Below, in pieces: positions 35,204-44,151 of a stretch of 64,000 nt of DNA. Position numbers and translations under genes: made by a program. How positions within the stretch are numbered: position 1 is the first letter of the stretch; every line of letters starts with the position of its first letter. The stretch is from Liminaster sp045576355 (lineage in GTDB: Bacteria; Bacteroidota; Bacteroidia; Bacteroidales; UBA3663): the NCBI GenBank assembly GCA_045576355.1, contig JAZNGG010000038.1:49348-113347 (forward strand), written 5' to 3'. The notes beneath the pieces are model-generated. The model was not told the DNA's origin and ran no database searches. It saw only the letters and a program-made list of their open reading frames with translations.

Positions 35204-35288
35204 GTTGAGGGGGTGAAGGGTTGAGGGGTTTAAGGGGCTTCGCCGTGCTATGGCTGATGGCACCTCTGTACTCTGTTATCTGTTCTAT

Positions 35289-36521
35289 TTACTTTTCCAC
35301 TTTCCCGAGGTGCAGAAAGTAGCGTGTCGGGTGACTTTTCTCAGCGGGTAAATTATAATTTCGTATTATGGCATTAATCTCTTGCAACAGGAGATCCGGT
35401 CTGAAGGGTGTCTCTTCGTGATAGGTGGAGAAGGCGGTGTTGCAGACGAATATGTTGCCCTTCTTCGCAGCAGTAAAGCCGGGGTAAAAATGATTTTGGG
35501 CAAGAAATCGGCTCAGTGTCAATCGGGCTGCAGGGTCGTAGGTCTTGATGAGCCAAAGTTCGCAGTCGAAAGCACGGTCAAAGACTGCCTCAGGTGACAA
35601 AGCGATGGAGCCGGTGTGATCATCAGTGCTCCAGTAGTAGTCGGCACCGGCATCCGTATAGATCTGACTCATATAGCTCTTGCCTCCCGGGACAAACCAC
35701 GTGCCGCTATAGATGGATTCGCAGAGCAGGGTCGGCCTGTGACGCAGCGTGTCTGCCATGTGTCGATAGTGAAGGTAGCGGTTTTCGACGACGGCAAAAA
35801 GAGAGTCAGCAGCGGTCTGCCGCCCGATGAGCCTGCCATAAAACTTCATCCACTCTGCCCTCCCGAGGGGTGTCTGCTCCATGTAGTCGGCGCACTGTAT
35901 GATGTGCATCTTTTTCTCCTCCGCCAGGTTGAGAAGGGTGTTTTGAAGGGAGGAGATCCAGATGGCATCGATGGAGTGGGAGTAGAGGAGTTCGGTATTG
36001 GGCGACATGCTGTTACCTCCCTCTACGATTTTCCCCTGTTTGTGCCACTCTCTTATGGTCGGGGAAAGGGTGTAATGGGCATCACAGAGGATGGTCAGGC
36101 GGTCGAGGCCTCCGAGCAACTCAAGGAGATAGGCATGGCAGGAGGTGGTCAGTGCGTTATGTTTTATGGGTGTGCGCACGATCTCGATCTCCTGCTGATG
36201 GTCGTCAACGATATTTTTTATCTGCGTGGGGATGCAGGTCATCGTGTCGGGGAGGAGCAGATAGGCAGCGAGGGTGGAGGCTGTGTCCCAGGGATGGCTT
36301 ATGTGGCAGAAGGTGATGCCGTCACACTCCTTCAGATGGAGAAGTCGGGCATGGCGGGTGAGGTCTGTGAATCCATCGGGCAGAGCATGGACGAAGTGTT
36401 GACGCTCAGAGGTACAGGAAGGGGCAATAAACGCAATCGTCAGAGTGCAGATCAGTCCGGCTAACCGCCTGGCCAAAGAGTGATAGGAGGGACGGGGTGA
36501 CATGCGGAGTATCGGTGTCAT
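35289..36521 (-). CDS. btuF: cobalamin-binding lipoprotein of the ABC transporter (BtuF-like)
   Basis: A substrate-binding protein of 410 residues with a lipoprotein signal (lipobox near IAPSC, then TSERQ). The fold is the two-lobe type of class III binding proteins: HISHPWDTASTLAAYLLL in lobe 1, DAIWISSLQNTLLNLAEEKK, a long helix linker, and SIYSGTWFVPGGKSYMSQIYTDAGA in lobe 2. Its start overlaps the stop of the BtuG-like gene by 4 bp (ATGA). It would deliver cobalamin to the BtuC permease. Siderophore binding is possible for the family, but the riboswitch favours cobalamin. Confidence 0.82.
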   Translation of the reverse strand: MTPILRMSPRPSYHSLARRLAGLICTLTIAFIAPSCTSERQHFVHALPDGFTDLTRHARLLHLKECDGITFCHISHPWDTASTLAAYLLLPDTMTCIPTQIKNIVDDHQQEIEIVRTPIKHNALTTSCHAYLLELLGGLDRLTILCDAHYTLSPTIREWHKQGKIVEGGNSMSPNTELLYSHSIDAIWISSLQNTLLNLAEEKKMHIIQCADYMEQTPLGRAEWMKFYGRLIGRQTAADSLFAVVENRYLHYRHMADTLRHRPTLLCESIYSGTWFVPGGKSYMSQIYTDAGADYYWSTDDHTGSIALSPEAVFDRAFDCELWLIKTYDPAARLTLSRFLAQNHFYPGFTAAKKGNIFVCNTAFSTYHEETPFRPDLLLQEINAIIRNYNLPAEKSHPTRYFLHLGKVEK

Positions 36522-37684
36522 TCGCTTCGAAATGTTGCTGTGCTGGTGTTTATACCCCCTGTGTCCTCATGAAGGCTGATGAGATGACCCTCATCGGAAA
36601 TAACATAGAGTCGAGACGACACGGGACTGCCGTTATTGTCCTGCTCGGTGGTCGCAATGTAAAAGTCTCCGTTTCCCGGACCTCGCGCCAACATATAGAT
36701 CCCTCGCGTGGCCAGTTGCTGCTCGATGTCACGGTTAAGGAAGAAGCCACCCTCTGTGAGTTTCTCGGTGTTCAGGTCGTAGGAGATGAAAGTGTTTGTA
36801 TAACTGTAAGGTGTGGTGTAATAATTGATATCGCTTTGGATCATCAGTAATTTGTCGGGTGTGGCGAGCATTTTATTGGCCGAAGCGATCTCTTTGAGTT
36901 CCCAGTTGCTGCAGTCCAGCCGGGTAATTTTGCTGATCGGTGTCCAGTCTATGTCGTAGGTCGTGGTGAGGAAGAAGACCCTATGATCATCGGTGGAGAC
37001 GATGCGCGTGGGGTTATAATCGGTTTGCACTTTTTTCAGTTCGGTAAAACTATTTAGGTCGATGATGCTCAGTGTGTTGTCGTTGCCCCATCCGGAGTTG
37101 CAGACGACAAGATAATTATCGACGATGGCCATCTCCTCCGGATAGCTCCCTACGGGGCAGGTGTCTATCAACGCGAGAGAATCGGAGATGTCAAATCTCG
37201 CTACCATCCCTCCATAAAGAGAGACATAAAGGTGGTCGTTTTGGACAGCAAGATAGCGAGGGTCTCCGAGTGTGTCGTCGAAGGTGTGTCGATGGAGCTC
37301 TTTACCATCGGGACTAAGTTGAGCTACATAGCGTGAGCCGGCAACTGCTACGTAGAGATGATTTTTGTGCCACAGGAGGTCGTTGCCGGTGTCGCCCAGC
37401 CACCGACCGTTGGCATTGAGGTAGAGATCTGTCATGAGGTTGCCGCGGTCATCGATGGCAGAGATGGCGCTGTTGTTGCCGCCCCACAGTCCTTCGCTGA
37501 GCAAATAAAGGTGAATGGGCGTATCGGTGGTGCCTGTCACATCATCTACATGGTCATCGTGACAAGCGGTGAGGGTGGAGAGGAGCACGATGGATGAGAG
37601 TGTGCATAAGATGCCTCTGTGATCACCGGATGGTGAGGTACGAGAAAGTGGGAAAAAGAAGGTTTTAAGTCTCTTAAAACTCAT
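36518..37684 (-). CDS. BtuG-like surface beta-propeller lipoprotein
   Basis: A lipoprotein of about 388 residues: signal region, lipobox LTAC, then HDDHVDD, an acidic surface-export type sequence. The mature part has YncE-like repeats (LAVQNDHLYVSLYG, MAIVDNYLVVCNSGWG, and DNTLSIIDLNS), a seven-bladed propeller as in BtuG of Bacteroides, which captures cobalamin on BtuB. I start at 37684, where the ATG overlaps the btuB stop; ATGs at 37699 and 37741 are alternatives. It lies between btuB and btuF in a coupled operon. The btuG symbol is withheld because identity is by context and fold. Confidence 0.8.
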   Translation of the reverse strand: MSFKRLKTFFFPLSRTSPSGDHRGILCTLSSIVLLSTLTACHDDHVDDVTGTTDTPIHLYLLSEGLWGGNNSAISAIDDRGNLMTDLYLNANGRWLGDTGNDLLWHKNHLYVAVAGSRYVAQLSPDGKELHRHTFDDTLGDPRYLAVQNDHLYVSLYGGMVARFDISDSLALIDTCPVGSYPEEMAIVDNYLVVCNSGWGNDNTLSIIDLNSFTELKKVQTDYNPTRIVSTDDHRVFFLTTTYDIDWTPISKITRLDCSNWELKEIASANKMLATPDKLLMIQSDINYYTTPYSYTNTFISYDLNTEKLTEGGFFLNRDIEQQLATRGIYMLARGPGNGDFYIATTEQDNNGSPVSSRLYVISDEGHLISLHEDTGGINTSTATFRSE

Positions 37685-39848
37685 AAGAAACTGAAGCATG
37701 AAGTTGCCGTCCCGGCAAGGGGTAATACTGAATGATTTCATATTGCTGATCGTTTAAGTTGGTTATCGTACAGATGATATTAAGTTTTTTATGGTTAGTT
37801 TTTGTCTCTATGGGTATGGTGACCGAAGCAGAGTGCTCGCAATATGGGTTGAGTCTGTATCTGCTGGATCGTATGGATGAAGAGTATCTTTCGCTGCACC
37901 ATTGACATGCATAGCCGATCTTGCACCAGGGGGAGGAGAGCAGGGCAGTGGCGTTGCCGCTATGCCGGGGCAGATAGGGCAGGTGGCTCTTCTCACCGGT
38001 GTCGGGAGTCATGCTTGAGGCTTGCTGCAGGCTATAGTTGAGTCTGTTATACCAATTCCATTTTTCAGTGATTTTTATATGATAGTCGATGAAAATCTCG
38101 CAACCATTAATGATAGCTTGCCCATAATTGGACATTCTCCACGCAAAGGTAGTCGGGAAAGCGACGATTTTGTCTTTTATCCGATGATGATAAACATCAG
38201 CAGTGATATGAACAGATCCGAGTGCAGCGGTGACCCCAAGGTTATACTCATCGGCCTTTTCGGGACGAAGCATCTGATTGCCCATTTGTCTGTAATACAG
38301 ATCGTTGAAATTTGGCGCTCTGAATGCCTGTTTGGCATGTGCCCTTATGCGTATGGGTATTTTTTCGGAGGGCTTGTAAGTGATGAAAGCGCCTGCAGTA
38401 ATTTCGTTTTGATCTTTTGCTAAGGGTCGTATGATGTCTGTCGTGGTGTTTTCGCTCGGAGTCGTGCGCAGGGGGCGACGATGCTGTCGGTGTTCCCGGA
38501 TGGAGGTGTAGTGCAAGTTGATCTGCGTGATGAGCCGATTTTGGCAAGCTTTGTATTGTGATCGTAAAGCAGTGCCGGTAGTGTGTCTCAAGGGGTAGGG
38601 GCACCCTTGGACATCGCTTCTTAACGTGGCTATTTGCTCATCGTGAACAAGTGCCACTGCCCAATGCGGGGTGAGTGGATATCTGACGGAAGCAGTCAGA
38701 TAATACTCATCTTGCCTATAGTTATATCTTTTAGCGCGAGGCGGATGGCCTGCAGAGAAATCAATGTTACGCTCTTGATAGCGACTCCACGAATGACTGT
38801 ACTTGAGGGCGCAATGCCAGGTCCAGTGATCTGTTTTCCCCCCATTCAGGCGGCATTGTGCAAAAACCATTTCATCCCAAAGGTGTTCGTGGGTGGTAGG
38901 GTTATAGAGCACAATGCTTCCCGGCAATCCTCGATCGGAATAGTAGTAGCTTATCTGAGTCGCACTACTGAGCCAGTATTGGTCGGAATAGTAATGTTTC
39001 GGTGTGGTCCAATGCCCCAATGCACTGACTTGGTCTATGGCACCGCCGACTCGGGTTTGTCGGGTTTGCGTTGTCCCGTTGGTCAGGGTAAATGGGTAAT
39101 CTCCATCAGAATGACGATAATCTATGTAAGTACCTATCTGCTGACCGCCTTCGGTTTGATGCCTTGTGGAAATGCTGGTTCCGATGGTGTTCCAGGAGGC
39201 ATATTCGCCACGAAGTGTAATGGAGGGAAATGCCTTATGATTTCTCTTTAAATCGGGGTGTAAAGCGGTGGTCTCATCCGATGGGAGCGAAGTCAGATGG
39301 ATTGTGCCACTGGCGCTTTCTGTCATGGCCGGGGCATCGAGGGCTCCCGGGTGTCCTATGTCTGTTTTTATCTGTTTAATAGCTGCATTGGGCAGTTTGG
39401 AGAGATCGACCTGCCCGGCTTGAGTATTGGTTATCGGGATTCCGTCAAGGGTGATGGCACTATGTCCGGCACCCATGTTTCTTACAGACACCGTTTTCAT
39501 CCCTCCGATCCCACCATAGTCACGGATCCCGATACCGCCAAGGAGTTTCATGGCTTGCCAGGCCTGGGTGATGCCAAGGGTCTCCCATTGCTGTGCAGAT
39601 ATGCTTTGTGAGGGTTGGGCAGAGGTGAGGGTGGAGCCGGAGATGTTACGATCCTGATGTATGATGACTTCGTGAAGCTCCTTTAGAGTATCGGGCTGTT
39701 GATGGGCTGTCGGGTTAGATTCTTCTTCTAAAAGAAGATTTTCGCGAGCCGCAATTGGGTTCGTGTAATATAGTGATATATGAAAAATACAAAGAAGGGT
39801 CCATCGGATACTTCTTTGACGAGACTGCGCTAAGTAAAAAATCTTCAT
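37674..39848 (-). CDS. btuB: TonB-dependent cobalamin receptor BtuB
   Basis: An outer-membrane receptor of 724 residues. After the signal peptide and the region ELHEVIIHQ (TonB-box position), the plug domain has GIGIRDYGGIGGMKTVSVRNMG and GIPITNTQAGQVDLSKLP, then a 22-strand barrel ending in the C-terminal aromatic HASVSYEF. It transports cobalamin with TonB energy and works with the BtuG-like lipoprotein encoded next. A cobalamin riboswitch precedes it. The gene is complete. Confidence 0.92.
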   Translation of the reverse strand: MKIFYLAQSRQRSIRWTLLCIFHISLYYTNPIAARENLLLEEESNPTAHQQPDTLKELHEVIIHQDRNISGSTLTSAQPSQSISAQQWETLGITQAWQAMKLLGGIGIRDYGGIGGMKTVSVRNMGAGHSAITLDGIPITNTQAGQVDLSKLPNAAIKQIKTDIGHPGALDAPAMTESASGTIHLTSLPSDETTALHPDLKRNHKAFPSITLRGEYASWNTIGTSISTRHQTEGGQQIGTYIDYRHSDGDYPFTLTNGTTQTRQTRVGGAIDQVSALGHWTTPKHYYSDQYWLSSATQISYYYSDRGLPGSIVLYNPTTHEHLWDEMVFAQCRLNGGKTDHWTWHCALKYSHSWSRYQERNIDFSAGHPPRAKRYNYRQDEYYLTASVRYPLTPHWAVALVHDEQIATLRSDVQGCPYPLRHTTGTALRSQYKACQNRLITQINLHYTSIREHRQHRRPLRTTPSENTTTDIIRPLAKDQNEITAGAFITYKPSEKIPIRIRAHAKQAFRAPNFNDLYYRQMGNQMLRPEKADEYNLGVTAALGSVHITADVYHHRIKDKIVAFPTTFAWRMSNYGQAIINGCEIFIDYHIKITEKWNWYNRLNYSLQQASSMTPDTGEKSHLPYLPRHSGNATALLSSPWCKIGYACQWCSERYSSSIRSSRYRLNPYCEHSASVTIPIETKTNHKKLNIICTITNLNDQQYEIIQYYPLPGRQLHASVSYEF

Positions 39849-39914
39849 CAGGGTCTTGTCAACTATTTATAATGCGTTTGGCTCCTCTCGCTCGGAAGAG
39901 TTCTTTCCCAAACC

Positions 39915-40105
39915 TCTCTTAGCAGGTCTTCTGGCTTATGTCTGATCCATCATCTCTCAAACCTTCCCAATCGTTGACTTGAATAGTGGTCTCCATTTTT
40001 ATGGATTGGAGAGATGACATCGACACTCACAGCAGCGGGACTGCGCCGGAATTCCACCGGACTTCCCTTTTAATCTTTCTCTCTTTGCTTCAGACCATCA
40101 CAAGA
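39915..40105 (-). promoter_or_regulatory. cobalamin riboswitch
   Basis: The minus strand contains the B12 box AGCCAGAAGACCTGCT (39921-39937, near the consensus AGYCAGGAGACCTGCC) and, further upstream, CCGGCGCAGTCCCGCTGCTGTGA-like sequence of the cobalamin aptamer core. Downstream GTTTGG/CCAAAC and CTCTT/GAGAG arms form a possible expression platform before btuB. It should repress the uptake operon when cobalamin is plentiful. Boundaries are approximate. Confidence 0.92.
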
Positions 40106-40156
40106 TGAGCCTTAAGAAAAATAAAAGAACTAAGAAATGATGTCAATTCATCGGTG

Positions 40157-40164
40157 CAAATATA
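40157..40164 (-). promoter_or_regulatory. -7 box upstream of the cobalamin riboswitch
   Basis: TATATTTG on the minus strand matches TAnnTTTG and would start the transcript just before the aptamer. Confidence 0.6.
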
Positions 40165-40299
40165 ATGATTTTTTTAAAACCCCAATCGGTCATTGAACAG
40201 CCAAGTTATTTTTCAAAAACTCTTTTAGCTGTTTGCCTAAAATTTTGGGCATTTTCTTATGCTTTTTCATTCACTTGGTTCGCCATATTTATTAAAAAG

Positions 40300-40443
40300 T
40301 ATTGCTGTCCGGTAAAAAATTGTCGTGAATAAAGAATTATGGCTGACACTTCTCACGAGGTATCAGCCCTTTTGGTTATCTTTGTTTGGGACAAACATAA
40401 ATATAACCATGGGCAAAGATAGTCATTTTACCGGACAACAATA
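40300..40443. mobile_element. MITE-like element with 17-bp inverted repeats
   Basis: Terminal inverted repeats 40301-40317 (ATTGCTGTCCGGTAAAA) and 40426-40442 (complement of ATTGTTGTCCGGTAAAA) match at 16 of 17. A 9-bp direct repeat, ATTAAAAAG, flanks it at 40291-40299 and 40444-40452 and may be the target duplication. The 144-bp body has no ORF but carries facing TATCTTTG boxes (40377-40384 plus, 40414-40421 minus). The rest of the 520-bp gap appears empty. Confidence 0.65.
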
Positions 40444-40684
40444 ATTAAAAAGCCATAAGAATTCTATCCGATGATATTGTGGCAAATATAAAACACTCTC
40501 ATATCCGATCGGTGAATCTGATAGGCGAATAGTTGTTATTTATCAAACAAAGTGTGTTCGATGCAAAGCGGAGGTTTTGGCAATATATAATTATAGTATC
40601 GGGGGCATTGCCAGGCAGGGGGAATGCTGTAACTCTATCTTCAGATTTTGTCTTATTTGTTTCTTTCGGAGTAGGGCAAGATCG

Positions 40685-43600
40685 TTATTGTAGCAATACT
40701 TTCTTCCCTTGGATAATGTATAAGCCCCGAGGGATTTTTATAGTTTCTATGGGTGTATTAGTTCGATGTACCAAATTTCCATAAATGTTGTATATGTTAT
40801 AATCTGACTCCGAATGAATGGATTCTATAACCGAAGCAGGTGTCTCAAACTTAATCCCATGAAGCACCATATCGGCACCATTCTCTTCGTTGCCCGTTTC
40901 CACTCCTGTATAGCTCACAATATACTTCTGGTCGGCATCTAATTTGAGGGTGGTTGCTGTCGATGTATATTGAGACGATATTCCCTGTGCCGTTTTAGAT
41001 TGCCCTGATGTAGAAGTGGCTTTGACGAGGAGTGTCCGATCAGTGCTTCCGGCTGTGCAGGCATAGGCGGTAACCGATGATACTCCGGTGATATAGGTTT
41101 CCAGTCTTTTGGCTTCGTTTCCTTTTTTTAATAGGATACCACCTCCATTATATTGGGAGACACTTTCTCCTGTAGTCGGATCTATAGTCCCTTTTTTGTT
41201 ACTTTCTGTTTCTCCCCCTGAGAGCCACCCTTCTGCAGCGTGTTTGGATAAATAGTCGGTGGTGGTTAAGATTATGGTGTCACGGGTGAAATATTTATAT
41301 ACCTTTTCTTCCGGAAGCAGAGGCTCTTCGGGCTCTTCCGGTTGTTCGGGTTCTCCTGGGCAGTTTTCCTCATAAGGATTTAGAGTCAATTCCCATTCGA
41401 GACTAGCCATAATGAAAGGCCCGATACTTTTGCCCTCATTGCTTACAACGGTGACATCGCTTCCACAAAGATAATAGTCTGCGCTTCCATCCCGATTGGG
41501 AGATTTTGCCGGACCTAATCCAGCAGATTTACATCCATAGTGGATGTCTATCTGAAGGTCACTATTTTCGGTGATGAATGTATCTAAAATGCCTTGATAA
41601 GCTCGTATAGCTATGGAGCGATAACTCTCATCGATCAGATGAAGACGCAGTGCTTTAAGATAGGCATAGGTAAACATGCAAGAAGCAGAAGCCTCTAAAT
41701 AGTTTTTCTTCCCACATTGGCTTACAAACGAATTATCATATTGAAGTAATTGATACCATACACCGCTATTAGGGTCTTGTCTCTCTTTGAGGCCATCTGC
41801 TACTTGACCTAAAATTTTGACCAATGATTCATAATCCGGATGGGAGACAGGCATCCACTCCAATACGTCAACAAGAGCCGCAAAATACCAGCCCATGCCT
41901 CGTCCCCAAAATTCGCTGGAACATCCTTTATAAGCTCCATCTTGGTTTGCCCAAAAAGAGTTTGCATCATCAGGCGTCGCGCTCCATCCGTGGTAATTCA
42001 ATTTTTTTTCTTGGTCGAATGTATGTCGGTGGATGGTGATGAACTGATGAGCTATATCTGTCCACCCTTCAGTATCTTCGGGTAAGAAATGATGCAAATA
42101 TTCTGCATAGAAAGCAGCACCCATGTACAGCCCATCTAACCACATCTGATTGGGGTAAATGTCTTTATGAAAAAATCCTCCATAACCCTCTTCTGTTTGA
42201 ATCCTGGAATATTGATACCTTAAATAGTTGTAAAGAAAATCTGCTGCATTTTTATATTTGGCAGCGAGTTTGTCTCCTTCTTCTGTATTACGAGCAATTT
42301 CTCTATTATAAAGGTTAAAAAAAATTTTTCCGGAAGCAATATTATCAATATTACCGGTCTTGAAGTTTTTAAATGACCCATTATCATTGAGCGCATTATC
42401 AGTATAAAATTTACTCCATGCGTATGCCTCTTCGCACCAGGTATCCATGGGGTATTGTTCACAGCATTTTAGCAATGACTTTGTAACTAAGCCACTTACA
42501 TAGTCCCAAGACTTATCGGCAGACCATGATTGACCATGAGACAAAACCATGCGCCTTGAATAGTAGTTGGCAGGTGCAGTAAGAATTTCCAGCAGATCGT
42601 CTATTGTTGCTCCCGCTCCATAGGGGGATTGGAGTAGTTGGGGTACTTTATCTGTGGGTATAACATTGTAATTATAAGGGACCTCCAATGAAATATCTGT
42701 ATTACTCGAATTATCATATCTGCCTAACCCATAGTTATTTCGCGTGTGATAATATAAGTCAGCATAGTTGCCGGGATAGAAAGGTCTGCTGATACCATCT
42801 TCTGCATAATTACCCTCTATGAGAGCATGCGAGTTGGCATTGATGGCAATAGCTGTGCTTTTAGGTGCGCAATTATAATAATTATTAAGAAGATGTATAT
42901 AGACCCAATCGGCAAGAGGCATTCGGTTTGTGCATCCTTCTCCCCAGATGTTATAGGCATAAGTGATATATTGAAGGTATCCTTTATTCCATCCTACACC
43001 ATTTGAATATGGATGCGAAAAACTCCGTTCGGTATATCTAAAGATGTTCCATGAATATGTGACAAACTGCTCTCCACCTTCTCTCTTTCCACTATCAAGA
43101 TTGCCGTCCATCCCATCAATAAATTCACAATGGTCAATCCAAACATGAGTCGCCCCATAATTGGATATTAAATCAGCCCCTCCGACATCTACACTGCCGG
43201 GGCCAACAAAAATCAAGTTACGGATAATGATGTTTTCATTAGAACTATCCATATTTAAGATGCCGGATGAGCGATAGTTTTCTTTTTCATCTCCTAAAAA
43301 GTCAATAATTGTTTGTCGTGTGTGTAATTCTCTTTCTTCATCTACATGCCGACCATTGCTGAGTGTCCCCCCTGTGCCGGAACTGCTGGAGTACTTCTCG
43401 AGATTAGCATCTGTTAAAGCTTGTTTCAATTCGGGTGTAATATGCCATTGTGTGCAGAGTCTTGCGTTATTTCTTCCTAAGATGGTTTTATCTTTTATGT
43501 TAGGGATTGACATGCTGTTTGAAATGGAAAAATCTCCCTTTTCACCATCCAGGATAATTACATCAAAATTTGCTATCGCATCCATGATTCTCTCTCTATC

Positions 43601-43840
43601 GTTTTCACCATTAGAGTAGAGAATAATCGTGTCCGGATGAGCAGATCTGTTTCCTCCACAAAGGTGATATGGATTTCCCCGGACATTACTGCATGTCGCC
43701 CATCCGAAAGGTTTAATATGAAAATAACTAATGACTTCTTCTGCTGTGGTTTGAGATAAAACATTAGAGCATGAGATAGTGCAAAACAATGCCAGCATTG
43801 TTTGGGCTTTTGTCACGTTGAAAAATTTATTTGCTTTCAT
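40685..43840 (-). CDS. secreted pectate lyase (PL1) fused to GH105 hydrolase
   Basis: A 1051-residue secreted enzyme. After the signal peptide (ends near SNVLSQ), residues about 40-420 form a PL1-type right-handed beta helix with HVWIDHCEFIDGMDGNLD (calcium-site Asp residues near 234). Residues about 430-810 form a GH105 (alpha/alpha)6 barrel with NQMWLDGLYMGAAFYAEY (near 568), the family of unsaturated galacturonyl and rhamnogalacturonyl hydrolases. A PEEP-rich linker leads to a beta-rich domain and a C-terminal tail (IYNIYGNLVHRT...GLYIIQGKKVLLQ) like sorting tails of this order. One chain could cleave pectate and remove the unsaturated end sugar. A promoter is at 43913-43920. Confidence 0.88.
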   Translation of the reverse strand: MKANKFFNVTKAQTMLALFCTISCSNVLSQTTAEEVISYFHIKPFGWATCSNVRGNPYHLCGGNRSAHPDTIILYSNGENDRERIMDAIANFDVIILDGEKGDFSISNSMSIPNIKDKTILGRNNARLCTQWHITPELKQALTDANLEKYSSSSGTGGTLSNGRHVDEERELHTRQTIIDFLGDEKENYRSSGILNMDSSNENIIIRNLIFVGPGSVDVGGADLISNYGATHVWIDHCEFIDGMDGNLDSGKREGGEQFVTYSWNIFRYTERSFSHPYSNGVGWNKGYLQYITYAYNIWGEGCTNRMPLADWVYIHLLNNYYNCAPKSTAIAINANSHALIEGNYAEDGISRPFYPGNYADLYYHTRNNYGLGRYDNSSNTDISLEVPYNYNVIPTDKVPQLLQSPYGAGATIDDLLEILTAPANYYSRRMVLSHGQSWSADKSWDYVSGLVTKSLLKCCEQYPMDTWCEEAYAWSKFYTDNALNDNGSFKNFKTGNIDNIASGKIFFNLYNREIARNTEEGDKLAAKYKNAADFLYNYLRYQYSRIQTEEGYGGFFHKDIYPNQMWLDGLYMGAAFYAEYLHHFLPEDTEGWTDIAHQFITIHRHTFDQEKKLNYHGWSATPDDANSFWANQDGAYKGCSSEFWGRGMGWYFAALVDVLEWMPVSHPDYESLVKILGQVADGLKERQDPNSGVWYQLLQYDNSFVSQCGKKNYLEASASCMFTYAYLKALRLHLIDESYRSIAIRAYQGILDTFITENSDLQIDIHYGCKSAGLGPAKSPNRDGSADYYLCGSDVTVVSNEGKSIGPFIMASLEWELTLNPYEENCPGEPEQPEEPEEPLLPEEKVYKYFTRDTIILTTTDYLSKHAAEGWLSGGETESNKKGTIDPTTGESVSQYNGGGILLKKGNEAKRLETYITGVSSVTAYACTAGSTDRTLLVKATSTSGQSKTAQGISSQYTSTATTLKLDADQKYIVSYTGVETGNEENGADMVLHGIKFETPASVIESIHSESDYNIYNIYGNLVHRTNTPIETIKIPRGLYIIQGKKVLLQ

Positions 43841-43912
43841 ATATGAAAAAAATTACAGAAGGGCTCATATTATCCAAATAGGGAGGGATTCGGCCTTTTG
43901 TTGTGTTTGCCG

Positions 43913-43920
43913 CAAATTTA
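43913..43920 (-). promoter_or_regulatory. -7 box upstream of the pectinase
   Basis: TAAATTTG on the minus strand matches TAnnTTTG, 73 nt before the ATG. The 311-bp gap to the next gene otherwise holds only the facing promoter at 44121. Confidence 0.6.
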
Positions 43921-44120
43921 CATCAGCCTGATAGATAATACAATGTTAAGTATATAAAAAATGTGTTTATGAATACAAGAGGCTGTTTAATTTAGAAATT
44001 TCTATATTAGAATTAGCAAAATCTCTACTATTCTCATAAATATATATAGTTTTGTAGGGGATTAATAGTTTGGAATATTTTTTTATCATGCGACATAACC
44101 AATATTTCGTAAAATATGTG

Positions 44121-44128
44121 TATCTTTG
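44121..44128 (+). promoter_or_regulatory. -7 box upstream of the secreted nuclease-like gene
   Basis: TATCTTTG matches TAnnTTTG and ends 23 nt before the ATG at 44152, ruling out the in-frame start near 44116. Confidence 0.65.
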
Positions 44129-44151
44129 TCCTCAAAATAACAGGAAACGAT

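Noticed and set aside
35616..36464. 282-codon plus-strand frame over btuF
   Set aside because: Shadow frame in GC-rich DNA opposite a clear substrate-binding protein; no family features.
38022..39251. Plus-strand frames of 133 and 205 codons over btuB
   Set aside because: Shadows of the TonB receptor gene; no start context or domains.
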